This document shows positions 45,654 to 54,506 of a stretch of 64,000 bases of DNA, in pieces; position 1 is the first letter of the stretch, and the number at the start of each line of letters is the position of its first letter. The notes beneath the pieces are model-generated. The model worked only from the letters and a program-made list of their open reading frames with translations. It was not told the origin of the DNA and did no database searches. This DNA comes from Pseudomonadota bacterium (GTDB taxonomy: Bacteria > Pseudomonadota > Alphaproteobacteria > Puniceispirillales > Puniceispirillaceae). A program made the translations under genes and the position numbers. The stretch covers positions 1-64,000 of the forward strand of contig JAQCEA010000014.1 in NCBI GenBank assembly GCA_027620495.1, read 5' to 3'.

Positions 45654-46865
45654 TTATGCGGTGGCGCTTTGTTGCAACATGCTGGCAGTGGTCATTGACG
45701 ATGTGATCTTCTCTTGCAAGACCCCATCAACCATGATGTCGCCAGCCATAATTTTGCCGCCTGATGACAACACAAGCGCACGTTGCAAGACATTTTCAAG
45801 TTCGCGCACATTGCCCGGCCAGTTATAGGACAACAGCAGTTTCTTGGCCTCGTCATCAATGACTGGCACTTCGCCAAGGGCGGCTGAATGACGGGCCAGC
45901 AAAATACTGCTGATCGGCACAATATCGTCTGGCCGCTGGGCCAGATGTTGGGTCGATAGGGGGAATACATTCAGGCGATAAAACAGATCTTCACGGAATT
46001 TACCGTCGCGAATTTCCTGTAACATCTCGCGGTTGGTTGTGGCCAGCACGCGGACATCAACGTCAATTTCACGTTGGCTACCAAGCGGCGTCACTTTACG
46101 TTCCTGCAGGGCGCGCAACAATTTTGCCTGAAGCGAAAGCGGCATTTCTGAAATTTCATCAAGCAACAATGTGCCACCGTCAGCCGCGCGGAAAATACCT
46201 TTGTTGGCGGTTGATGCGCCGGTAAATGAACCTTTTTCGTGGCCAAATAAAATGGCTTCGAGCATGTTTTCTGGAATGGCCGCACAATTCACCGCGACAA
46301 ACGCATTATCTTTACGGCTTGATTGGTTGTGAATAAATCGTGCCAGCACTTCTTTGCCAGTACCGGTCGGGCCATTAATAAATACCGTGACATCGGTGGC
46401 GGCTACACGATTTGCGAGGGCCATAAGCTGGCGGCTGGCCGGGTCGGCAACAGCCACATGGTCTTCATCCAGCAATAAAGTAGCGGCCATCTGCAAACTA
46501 TAATTTTGCGCCGATGGCTGGGTTTCACATCCTGCTGGCAATGTCAAACGGATCAGTTTGCCATTCATTTCCTGATTTACATGAAATTGTCCGTCTGTAT
46601 CAATGTCGACAACCATCAGCTTTTTGGCCCGCATTGACCGTGCCATCTCTACAATGGCGGGCATCCCCCCCTGTTTTTCGGCAAATGCCCCGCTGCATAA
46701 AAATGCATCAATAGGTTGCGGACTTGCCGCGGCCTTGGCGCTGTCTGTCTTGGCGGCAGGCGCCGCGACCTCACTCCAGGTCACTGTGGCCATGCGCATA
46801 GCGAGAATATCAAATAAGCTCTCACCAGCAGGGAACAGATCTTTTTGGATGAATACATTAACCAT
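45654..46865 (-). CDS. Sigma-54 activator, FlbD/FleQ-like, without C-terminal DNA-binding domain
   Basis: A 403-residue enhancer-binding-type ATPase. Residues 1-125 form a degenerate receiver-like N-terminus without obvious phospho-acceptor (KKLMVVDIDTDGQF). The AAA+ domain (about 137-360) has Walker A GPTGTGKE at 165-172, the sigma-contact loop GSFTGA at 212-217, Walker B ADGGTLLLDEISEMP, and [16 protein letters not shown] at the end. Only about 40 residues follow (KIMAGDIMVDGVLQEK...), with no Fis-type HTH, so it cannot bind DNA as usual activators do. It begins the fliE-flhB operon and is divergent from a second activator that has an HTH. Confidence 0.88.
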   Translation of the reverse strand: MVNVFIQKDLFPAGESLFDILAMRMATVTWSEVAAPAAKTDSAKAAASPQPIDAFLCSGAFAEKQGGMPAIVEMARSMRAKKLMVVDIDTDGQFHVNQEMNGKLIRLTLPAGCETQPSAQNYSLQMAATLLLDEDHVAVADPASRQLMALANRVAATDVTVFINGPTGTGKEVLARFIHNQSSRKDNAFVAVNCAAIPENMLEAILFGHEKGSFTGASTANKGIFRAADGGTLLLDEISEMPLSLQAKLLRALQERKVTPLGSQREIDVDVRVLATTNREMLQEIRDGKFREDLFYRLNVFPLSTQHLAQRPDDIVPISSILLARHSAALGEVPVIDDEAKKLLLSYNWPGNVRELENVLQRALVLSSGGKIMAGDIMVDGVLQEKITSSMTTASMLQQSATA

Positions 46866-46901
46866 TCTTCGTCTCCCGACATTTCATGCTCGTCGATAAA
46901 G

Positions 46902-46916
46902 GCAAAATGCACGCCA
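46902..46916 (-). promoter_or_regulatory. Sigma-54-type promoter of the fli operon
   Basis: Read on the minus strand the site is TGGCGTGCATTTTGC: TGGC at -24, TTGC at -12, exact GG-N10-GC spacing. It lies 37 bases before the activator ATG at 46865 and fits the consensus well. It would place fliE-flhB under sigma-54 control, with possible feedback because the first gene is itself a sigma-54 activator. Confidence 0.7.
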
Positions 46917-47118
46917 AAGTGAATCGGATGATAAAAAAAATCTTAAATTATTGTTTTCATGTATAAAAAAATTTAATGGCCAGTCAGATATGCTTGTTTC
47001 ATTTTTCTGACGCTAAATTAGAAATAATGAATTTTATGGTTCAATTTTCTGACACCTTGGTCTATCGTTCGCCATTGAAGTATGGCTTTTGTACGCAGAA
47101 TTGGATCGTAATTTTATT

Positions 47119-48198
47119 ATGAGTGTGGGTAAAAATGAGCTGGTAGGCCAATCTGCGGCGATGCGCGATGTTCGCCGTTTAATTGAAATCGCCGCCCCAG
47201 CAAAAACAACGGTTTTGGTTCTTGGCGAGACCGGTACTGGCAAAGAGCTTGTAGCACGCAGCGTCCATGCACAATCTGCACGAAAAGGCGAATTGGTTTC
47301 GGTTAATTGTTCGGCGATACCGGCTGACCTTCTTGAATCTGAATTATTTGGCTATGAAAAAGGCGCGTTTACTGGCGCCGAAAAAACCCGTCACGGCCGG
47401 TTTGAGATGGCATCTGGCGGGACCTTATTTCTTGACGAAATCGGCGATATGCCGTTGCCTTTGCAAGCTAAATTACTGCGCGCCATTGAAACAAAGCATA
47501 TTCAGCGTGTTGGCGGCGGCAAAGATATCCCGATTGATTTGCGGCTTGTTTGTGCCACCCATCAAAATATCGAGGCCGATATCGAAGCTGGTAAATTTCG
47601 TGCTGACCTTTTTTACCGGATCAATGTGTTTCCAATCAAACTACCAACGCTTGCTGAACGGGCGGTTGACATCCCGCAGATCATCAATGCCCTATGCAGT
47701 GCCATTAAGGCACTAGGTGATGTTGCCGGCATGCCGCAATTTGACGAAACAGCGATGCAGGAATTTACCCGTTATCCTTGGCCCGGCAATGTCCGTGAAT
47801 TGCGCAATGTGATTGAACGTGCCTGTCTGCTATTTCCAGACAAAACCATAGATGCCAAAAAGGTGCGCGAGCATTTATTGCGTTTGCGCGCGCCCGAAAT
47901 CAGCGAGGAACAGGATGCCCTATGGGCGGCAACGGCCGATTTAGACCCGCCGGATGATATGGCGGAAACAAATGCTAACATGCCCCTGCCGCATCCCAGC
48001 CATTATCGTGACTGGTTTGCCTATTTTGACGCTATTGACGTGCGGCGCCATTTGCAAGAAGTCGAGATTGTATTGATAGAGGCAGCGCTTGAAAAATCAA
48101 ATGGCATGATTAGCCATGCCGCCGATGCGCTGAAACTGCGGCGCACAACATTAATCGAAAAAATGAAGAAATTTATGATCGAAAAACCGATCAACTAG
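47119..48198 (+). CDS. Sigma-54 activator with Fis-type HTH, no receiver domain
   Basis: A 359-residue protein from ATG 47119; TTG 47089 would add 10 residues. The AAA+ domain starts almost at once ([18 protein letters not shown]). Walker A is GETGTGKE at 36-43, the sigma-54 contact loop GAFTGA at 82-87, and Walker [18 protein letters not shown]-terminal HTH of Fis type ends the chain ([35 protein letters not shown]). It resembles PspF/FleQ-type activators that lack a phosphorylated receiver. Its last 4 bases overlap the convergent fliT-like gene. Confidence 0.92.
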   Translation: MSVGKNELVGQSAAMRDVRRLIEIAAPAKTTVLVLGETGTGKELVARSVHAQSARKGELVSVNCSAIPADLLESELFGYEKGAFTGAEKTRHGRFEMASGGTLFLDEIGDMPLPLQAKLLRAIETKHIQRVGGGKDIPIDLRLVCATHQNIEADIEAGKFRADLFYRINVFPIKLPTLAERAVDIPQIINALCSAIKALGDVAGMPQFDETAMQEFTRYPWPGNVRELRNVIERACLLFPDKTIDAKKVREHLLRLRAPEISEEQDALWAATADLDPPDDMAETNANMPLPHPSHYRDWFAYFDAIDVRRHLQEVEIVLIEAALEKSNGMISHAADALKLRRTTLIEKMKKFMIEKPIN

Positions 48199-48479
48199 CT
48201 TAGATACGCACGCTGTGCCTTAAGTGAACGGCTGGTTTGCCAGCTGATATGGCTCATATCTTCTTGCACTGTTTGGATCAAGCTGGCGTTATCGCGTGCG
48301 CATTCTTCGATCAACGCGAAAAATTCAGCGTCAATCGATTGCATATCCATCAGGCAAATGTCTTTCAACATATCCTGCCGTGCCCGGTCCAGCGTTGCCG
48401 CCCGCGAATAGTCTTTTTCCGAGATGGCTGATGCGATATGACCATTCAGCATCTGAAATTGTTCAGCAATATGGTTCAT
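48195..48479 (-). CDS. FliT-like flagellar chaperone
   Basis: A 94-residue, entirely helical protein (QFQMLNGHIASAISEKDYSRAATLDRARQDML). Size, helical make-up and a TAATG overlap with fliS fit FliT, the chaperone of the cap protein FliD and a feedback regulator elsewhere. Sequence identity cannot be judged by eye, so the name is inferred from context. Confidence 0.65.
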   Translation of the reverse strand: MNHIAEQFQMLNGHIASAISEKDYSRAATLDRARQDMLKDICLMDMQSIDAEFFALIEECARDNASLIQTVQEDMSHISWQTSRSLKAQRAYLS

Positions 48480-48880
48480 TATTTTTTAACCTGTGGCCCA
48501 ATGGTTTCCCACGCATCCCGAATTTCCTGAAGCGCCTCTATCGCTTTAATCGTGCCGTCTGCCTGTCCTTTGGACAGGTCAGCGATCAGTTGTTGGCGGG
48601 CAAATTCATATAATTGAAAAAGATTTGTCGCAATATTCTCGCCTTTTTCAAAATCGAGAGATGATTGCAAGGCATAAATGATCGTCAATGCGCGCGCAAA
48701 ATGCTTTGATTTCAGCTCTGCATCGCCACCATTTTTGAGATCAATATTGGTTTCAAATATCTGCATCGATTTCAACAATGCATCGAACATTGTCAGCACA
48801 ATCAGATGCGGATCATTCATTTCCTCAAGGGCTTGCCGTTCTGCATTTTGATAGGCTTGTGTTATATGATTGTAATTCAT
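48479..48880 (-). CDS. fliS: Flagellin chaperone FliS
   Basis: A 133-residue helical protein with the FliS pattern: NHITQAYQNAERQALEEMND, LIVLTMFDALLKSMQIFE, and a later IIYALQSSLDFEKG and LYEFARQQLIADL. It binds the C-terminal D0 helix of flagellin and holds it for export. It is coupled to the fliT-like gene. A weak sigma-54-like site lies about 27 bases upstream. The next gene cluster encodes three flagellin-family proteins, its likely clients. Confidence 0.9.
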   Translation of the reverse strand: MNYNHITQAYQNAERQALEEMNDPHLIVLTMFDALLKSMQIFETNIDLKNGGDAELKSKHFARALTIIYALQSSLDFEKGENIATNLFQLYEFARQQLIADLSKGQADGTIKAIEALQEIRDAWETIGPQVKK

Positions 48881-48906
48881 ACAAAATATACCTGTGTATT
48901 AGATTT

Positions 48907-48921
48907 GCCTAATAAAAGCCA
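48907..48921 (-). promoter_or_regulatory. Weak sigma-54-like site before fliS
   Basis: Minus-strand TGGCTTTTATTAGGC has correct GG-N10-GC spacing and TGGC at -24, but AGGC instead of TTGC at -12. Spacing alone is not strong evidence. Confidence 0.3.
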
Positions 48922-48939
48922 AATGGCTATACTCAAAAA

Positions 48940-49314
48940 ATGTTTATTCCGCCCCATAACGAGCTGTTGCCACCGCAATTGCCGCGACCCGAAAGAAGCC
49001 CGGGCCAGAGCGCATCAGGCAGCGCCACATCTGTATCTGCAAGCCTCATGCCAACTGAACGGCAAAGCGTGAATGGTGTCGAAGTATTACATGCTGGCAG
49101 CAAATTGGGGCCAAACTACCCGAATATGCCGCATGCCCGCATCTATCATCCAAAGCAGTCTCCATCTGCCATATCATCAGAAAATTTTCTGCAGGCACGC
49201 GCCGCACTTAATCCCGGCTTTATGCATCATGCGGCCCAAACAAATATCGCGCGGGTGTCAAATCTTTACCGCGATGTTCCGCAATTTAAAAACGAACTAG
49301 ACATCCTTGTTTGA
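48940..49314 (+). CDS. Small protein of unknown function, divergent from fliS
   Basis: A 124-residue protein, Pro/Ser-rich at the N-terminus (PPHNELLPPQLPRPERSPG) and more ordered later (ENFLQARAALNPGFMHHAA; VSNLYRDVPQFKNELDIL). Codon use resembles its neighbours, which supports a real gene, but no family is recognised and no clear ribosome site is seen. Position between fliS and the giant flagellin suggests a flagellar role. It ends in an inverted repeat shared with its stop codon. Confidence 0.55.
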   Translation: MFIPPHNELLPPQLPRPERSPGQSASGSATSVSASLMPTERQSVNGVEVLHAGSKLGPNYPNMPHARIYHPKQSPSAISSENFLQARAALNPGFMHHAAQTNIARVSNLYRDVPQFKNELDILV

Positions 49315-49326
49315 CTAACAAACAAG
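49306..49326. other. Perfect inverted repeat at the end of two convergent genes
   Basis: CTTGTTTG and CAAACAAG form an 8-bp stem with a 5-base loop, overlapping the stop of the 124-residue gene and 34 bases past the giant flagellin stop. It could end both transcripts although no U-tract follows. Confidence 0.4.
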
Positions 49327-49359
49327 CGGATTGATCAGATCGTTTGCACCCCATGAGGG

Positions 49360-52300
49360 CTAAATCAACATATCAACCAAGCTCCGTTTTTGCGCCGATG
49401 CCAGCGATATCATCTGCGTGGCGGCACCAGCCAGAATTTGTTGTTTGGCCAGGCGCGATGCTTCACTCGCCGCATCCGCGTCAAAAATACGGCCACGGGC
49501 AATTTGCGTTTGGATCAGCACCCCTGACAAACGCTCTATATTAGACATAAGCTGAACCTTTTTGGCGCCAAGGATGACCTGTGTCTTGCTCATCCGGTCA
49601 ATCACTGACCCGATTGAATTCATTGCCTCTCTAGCACCGGCAGACGTGCTGATATCAACCGATGCCAAAACCAGATCTGTATCGTCCGAGTAATCATTTG
49701 TCAGATCAATATGTAATCTGTCGGTGTAGGTTTGAACGCCATCAGAATGGGTATAGGTCACATCCATATCAAACGACGTTTGGCCGTTGTCATAATCTAT
49801 ATCATATGTTGATTTGCTTTGAATATTGCCGGACGAATCAATTTCAAAATTGACATAATCATTGGCCGAATTTGTTGTTGCCGTGCCAAGTGCAAAACTG
49901 CCGCCATAACTATCTGCCGATGCAAAGGCATTGAGATAGGACATCACACTATTTGCCAGCGTGATTTGGTCTGCCTCAACCACTATGGCATTTGTAGCCG
50001 ATATCCCATAGGTGGTTTGGGTCAAATTCAATGTCACCGCCTCGGTATGGGTGATCCCATCAGCCGTATACAGAATATTAAAATCATAACTGCTTTGCGT
50101 TGCATAACGCAGATTGGTCCCGGTGACAGTGCCGCTTGAATCAATGCTGAATTTGCTTGCATCTGTGCCGGTGATTGAATAGGTGCCGGCTGGTGTACCC
50201 GGGTTTCTGGCGGCATAGGTCGCCGTGCTGGCAAATTCGCTAGCGGCGATCGTCAATAGATCAGTTTCTTCAGCGGTGACAGTTGCGGTTGAGGTCAGCG
50301 TATCATTCAGCGTCAGCGTGATTGTATCAACAAATGTGTCACTGCCAGATGCCGCAGATTCGGTATAAGACAGGGTGAACACATAGGTATCTTGTGTGCT
50401 GTAATCCAGCGCCCCATTTGATTCAATATTTCCATCACCATTGATGGTGAAGCTCGCGCCATCAGCCCCGCCAATAGAAAAGCTGCCATTCGTGCCATCA
50501 CGCGATGCAAAGCCCCGGATTTTTGTCAGATCATCTAGATAAATCGTAATCAGGTCAGATTCATCAGCATTAAATGTAGAGGTGCCTTGCAACGCCTCGG
50601 TCAGCGTTATGGTAATGGTCTCGCTATGAGTGGCACCAAATGTATCAAGATAATCAAGCGTAACTGAATAGGTGGATTTATCCGCCTGAACCAGCGACTG
50701 CCCGGCTTTGGTGGTAATCTCCCCGGTAGAGGTATTCACATCAAAATAGCCGGCATCCGTGCCAGACAAGCTGAATGTGCCACCCGGCTTTGCCGTTTGA
50801 TAGGCTTTCGAGCTTGTTAGCTGTGCAATCGGAATGGTCAGGCTTTCGGTTTCCTCGGTGGTGATTGCCGCTGTAGAGGTCAATGTATCGGTAAGCGTCA
50901 GCGCAATACTCTCTGTAAACGTCCAGCCATCTGATGCAAGATAATTCAGATCAAAACTATAGGTTTTTTGCGTGTCATAATCCAAAGCGGACCGTGATGA
51001 AATCTCGCCATCGCCATCAACGCTGAACAGCAGATGGTCACCGCTGGTGGATGACAGGCTGTAAGTCCCCGCGTCCCGGTCGCGCCCGGCAAAATCACTG
51101 ATATAGCTTGATGGGCTGATATCAACGCGGTTGGATTCTGCCGCGGTAAGCGTTTGTGATGATTCCAATGTTTCGGTGATTTTTAATTTCACACTTTCAT
51201 TAGAAGTCAGACCACCAACCGTATAAACGACATTGAAATTATAGGTGTCGTAATAGTTGTAAACGCTGGTCGAACCAATGCGCATTGACACACCCGCTTT
51301 ACTGGTCACCACCCCTGCATTGCTTATGTCAAACAGGCTTGCATCCGCGCCAGTCAAACTATAAGCCCCGCCGGTACCATTGGTAGAGGCGAACGAAGCC
51401 GTTTCAGTGAAGTTTGCCGCCGCAATGGTCAACGCATCCGTTTCTTCGGCAGTTATATTGGTGACAGATGACGTCGATGTCGGATTGGGTACAGTGATGG
51501 TCACAGTCTCGGTAAAAACCGTGCTGCCAACAGTATAGAGAACGTCAAAAATGTGGCTGGCTTCAACATTGTAATCAAGTGCCGCATTTGAGGTTATTTG
51601 GCCGGTACTGCTGTTGATGCTGAAATCTTGATAATCCAGCGGATCCGCTGAATTTGACGCAAGGCTCCAGGCACCGCCGGTATTTGTCTGTGCAAAGCTA
51701 TAAATTTTCGATAGGGCGTTGGTGCTTGGTGTGATGGTCACTGGGCTACCATCGGCAACTGTTATGCCAGTTTCAGCCTGCAATGCCTGTGTCAGATTAA
51801 TGGTGATGGTATCGCTGTGCGTCACCCCACCGACCGTATAATCAAGCGTAACTGAACGGGTCGCCCCCTCGGCCAGATACATGCCGGTTGTTGACACTAA
51901 ATTATTGCTACCATCGAGTGTAAAATCACCAGCATCTGTCCCGCTTAACGCATAACTGCCGCCGGGATTGCGCGAAACAAAATCAAGCGTGCCTGCAAGA
52001 TCGGCATAGGTAATCGTCAACTGATCGGTTTCTTCAGCGGTTACAGATGTCGATGATGTCAGCGTGTCTAATAAATTCAATACAATCGAATTGGTGTAAA
52101 TGTTGCCGCCCACACTGTATAAAACATCGAAATTATAAACCGATTGTGTATCAAAATCTAAGGCAGCGGAGGTAATCGCACCGGTGCTGGCATTGATTGA
52201 AAAATTTGTATAGTCAGACCCGGTGGCGGCGATGCTGAACGTACCACCGCCATTGGAGCTAACATAACTGGCCAATTCTGACATATCGGATAGCGCAATG

Positions 52301-54210
52301 CTCACAGCGTCGGATTCTTGTGCATAGGCGGTGGTCGTTGCGAATAGGGCCGGGGTCAAATCGACCGTCACGGACTCTTTGTGATAGCCGCCATCTGACC
52401 GCGTGTAGGTCACATCAAAGCTGTACGAATTTTTGACCGACCGCAATAATGCGGATGAAGTAATATTACCAGTTGTCTGGTCAATTGAAAAATAACTGGC
52501 GTCTGTCCCGCTCAGTGCATAGCTGCCCAAATTGCTGTCACTGGTTGCTTTTGATTCCAAACTAGCCAGCGATGACCGTGCAATTGACACGGCAGAAGAT
52601 TCTTGCGCCTCTAACGTTGTTGATGCGGTAGATGTTTTTGAATCGCCCCCAGTATCCGTAACGCTGAGATTACTGACAATCACTTCTGACCCAACAATCG
52701 TCCCGCCATCATTGTCATAGGCGCCACTGACAAACACAAATTTATACAACCCACTAACGCCAGCACCCAAAGTTTCAGAAACTGAAATGGTACCAGTACC
52801 ACCGCTGGCATTATGCGTATAATCGGTCAATTCCACCGTCGACCCATTGGTGGTATTCAGCAGATAAGCATAGACATCTGCATAATCTCCAGCTGACCCA
52901 ACGCCGGTAAATTCCCAGTCAAATGACACAATGTCACCCGTGTTCAGCGAAATAGCGTCTGAACTGATCATCGCCGGGCCGTGTACAATGCCCTTGCTTG
53001 CGGTTTTGATTTCATTGGTGGACAAGGTCATGCTACTGGCTGTGGCGCTATAATCCCAGTCAATGGAACTATTGCCAAGGCTGGTGGCAATTTGCCCAGC
53101 GGTGCCATCACCGGCGCTTCCGGCTGGCTCACTGTCGGTTGGCGTGGCAAATCCCCCAATCTGCGCGGTTACCGAACCGCTGCTACCAAGCTCAATCTGG
53201 GACTGAACAATATCCCAGCCAGAATTAAATACGCCGCCAGCGAAATTAAGTGGGTCAATCACCGAGGCTGTGGTGACCGAAGCAGTGGAACTTGCCGGAA
53301 TGCCAGTTGTAGTGGATGTCGGGTCAGGTGATCCTGTTGGCGGGTTACTAACGCTTGAATTGCTCAAATAATCCAACGCCGCAGATGTCGTGGTGGCGGT
53401 ATTTGTCGGCAATATTGACCGCGAAGACGCGCCATACCCAACGGTGCTTCCCCCGCTTGTCGCTGAAAGCGTTGTTGCTGTCGAATTTGTTGCTGGCACA
53501 TCAAGGCTGGATGAACCGCTGGCAGTACTCTCGGTTGGTGTATCAAACGCCGATGTTGCCGCGGCTGTTGAGGACGATAAATAATCTAGAACAGATGTGC
53601 CGGATGCGCGGCTTGTGGCGGGCGTATCAAATGATGGTGTTGCCGTGCCAGCCTCGGTCGGGCTGAGCACTTCGGCCGCTGATCCCGTTGCCGCCGCGGT
53701 TGCCGCCACTGGCGTGGTCGTTTCAACCCCGCTAATCGCAATGGCCAGCGTTTCTGTTACGGTGTTACCAATCTGCATGCTGGTATCCAGTGTGCCGTCA
53801 AGAAGTGCTATTTTGTTAAAGTTTGTGTGTTCGGCAATCCTCAGCAATTCCGCATTCAGCGCATCTACCTCGAGCTGAGCCGCAGCGCGGTCAAGCGCGC
53901 TTAGATGACCATTGCTGTTTTGCACCGCCAATTCTCGCACCCGTTGGGCGATGGCCGCCGTGGTTTGCAAGCCAGCAGATGCCGTATCAAACATGGAAAT
54001 GGCATCCAAGGTGTTTTTGATTGCCGTGGAAAGCCCGGTAATTTGGCTGTCCATTTTTGAGACAACGGCCATACCAGCACTATCATCAGCGGCAGAGTTG
54101 ATGCGCGCGCCCGAAGACAGCCGCTGAACGGCTGTTTCGACAGCATTGTCGGCGGTCAGCAAATTCAGCCGACCAACCAGACTTCCAAAATTTCTATTCA
54201 CAGAAATCAA
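49360..54210 (-). CDS. Giant flagellin with cadherin-like repeats
   Basis: A 1616-residue flagellin, about three to five times the usual length. Residues 1-150 are the conserved D0/D1 region (LSSGARINSAADDSAGMAVV, QRVRELAVQNSNGHL). Residues about 165-320 are a Ser/Thr-rich linker with internal repeats (SFDTPATSRASGTSVLDYL, AFDTPTESTASGSSSLDV). About 325-520 is a beta domain also found in the gene at 57332. About 530-1511 are ten cadherin-like repeats of 93-105 residues (YALSGTDA..F.ID..TG.I.S / SYSFDV.YT). Residues 1512-1616 are the C-terminal D1/D0 helices. The start is a TTG at 54210 with AAGGAG 9 bases upstream; an out-of-frame ATG at 54217 is only 2 bases from that site. Repeats would project from the filament, probably for adhesion. 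Confidence 0.92.
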   Translation of the reverse strand: MISVNRNFGSLVGRLNLLTADNAVETAVQRLSSGARINSAADDSAGMAVVSKMDSQITGLSTAIKNTLDAISMFDTASAGLQTTAAIAQRVRELAVQNSNGHLSALDRAAAQLEVDALNAELLRIAEHTNFNKIALLDGTLDTSMQIGNTVTETLAIAISGVETTTPVAATAAATGSAAEVLSPTEAGTATPSFDTPATSRASGTSVLDYLSSSTAAATSAFDTPTESTASGSSSLDVPATNSTATTLSATSGGSTVGYGASSRSILPTNTATTTSAALDYLSNSSVSNPPTGSPDPTSTTTGIPASSTASVTTASVIDPLNFAGGVFNSGWDIVQSQIELGSSGSVTAQIGGFATPTDSEPAGSAGDGTAGQIATSLGNSSIDWDYSATASSMTLSTNEIKTASKGIVHGPAMISSDAISLNTGDIVSFDWEFTGVGSAGDYADVYAYLLNTTNGSTVELTDYTHNASGGTGTISVSETLGAGVSGLYKFVFVSGAYDNDGGTIVGSEVIVSNLSVTDTGGDSKTSTASTTLEAQESSAVSIARSSLASLESKATSDSNLGSYALSGTDASYFSIDQTTGNITSSALLRSVKNSYSFDVTYTRSDGGYHKESVTVDLTPALFATTTAYAQESDAVSIALSDMSELASYVSSNGGGTFSIAATGSDYTNFSINASTGAITSAALDFDTQSVYNFDVLYSVGGNIYTNSIVLNLLDTLTSSTSVTAEETDQLTITYADLAGTLDFVSRNPGGSYALSGTDAGDFTLDGSNNLVSTTGMYLAEGATRSVTLDYTVGGVTHSDTITINLTQALQAETGITVADGSPVTITPSTNALSKIYSFAQTNTGGAWSLASNSADPLDYQDFSINSSTGQITSNAALDYNVEASHIFDVLYTVGSTVFTETVTITVPNPTSTSSVTNITAEETDALTIAAANFTETASFASTNGTGGAYSLTGADASLFDISNAGVVTSKAGVSMRIGSTSVYNYYDTYNFNVVYTVGGLTSNESVKLKITETLESSQTLTAAESNRVDISPSSYISDFAGRDRDAGTYSLSSTSGDHLLFSVDGDGEISSRSALDYDTQKTYSFDLNYLASDGWTFTESIALTLTDTLTSTAAITTEETESLTIPIAQLTSSKAYQTAKPGGTFSLSGTDAGYFDVNTSTGEITTKAGQSLVQADKSTYSVTLDYLDTFGATHSETITITLTEALQGTSTFNADESDLITIYLDDLTKIRGFASRDGTNGSFSIGGADGASFTINGDGNIESNGALDYSTQDTYVFTLSYTESAASGSDTFVDTITLTLNDTLTSTATVTAEETDLLTIAASEFASTATYAARNPGTPAGTYSITGTDASKFSIDSSGTVTGTNLRYATQSSYDFNILYTADGITHTEAVTLNLTQTTYGISATNAIVVEADQITLANSVMSYLNAFASADSYGGSFALGTATTNSANDYVNFEIDSSGNIQSKSTYDIDYDNGQTSFDMDVTYTHSDGVQTYTDRLHIDLTNDYSDDTDLVLASVDISTSAGAREAMNSIGSVIDRMSKTQVILGAKKVQLMSNIERLSGVLIQTQIARGRIFDADAASEASRLAKQQILAGAATQMISLASAQKRSLVDMLI

Positions 54211-54506
54211 GACGCATTACTCCTTATACGGAATAACGACTTAACTATTGTTTTTATAGCTAATTAGGGGGTTTATTTTAACTTTTTCTTGGCCTTATTT
54301 TTTCCAGAAAAAATATCTGATTTTTTCAGCCATTTTTAATGTTTAGCTCTCTGTTTTTTTACCACTAATCATCACAACACCACATTTTTATATTTGCTAT
54401 AGATGCATTTATCTAATCAAAAAATAAAATAATTATTGCCAAAAACATTATAATGAATATTTGAATATGGCCTATTTAATATCATCTTGATTATTATTTT
54501 CGATCC
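54211..54506. promoter_or_regulatory. AT-rich region between giant flagellin and protease-flagellin
   Basis: This 296-base AT-rich stretch separates two genes on the same minus strand. It must hold the giant flagellin promoter. A site at 54292-54306 (minus strand TGGAAAAAATAAGGC) has GG-N10-GC spacing but lacks the TTGC -12 core, so it is a weak sigma-54 candidate. No gene seen. Confidence 0.35.

Noticed and set aside
45640-45700. A frameshifted HTH remnant after the 403-residue activator
   Set aside because: Only 15 bases separate its stop from fliE, and alternative frames there give no HTH-like residues.
47058-47073. Possible sigma-54 site upstream of the HTH-containing activator (GG-N10-GC spacing)
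   Set aside because: The -12 element is TCGC rather than TTGC and the -24 element has only TGG; spacing alone is expected by chance at this frequency.
49675-52620. CRISPR array or DNA satellite because of the regular repeats
   Set aside because: The repeats are about 290 bases, diverged at DNA level and conserved at protein level, so they are protein domains.
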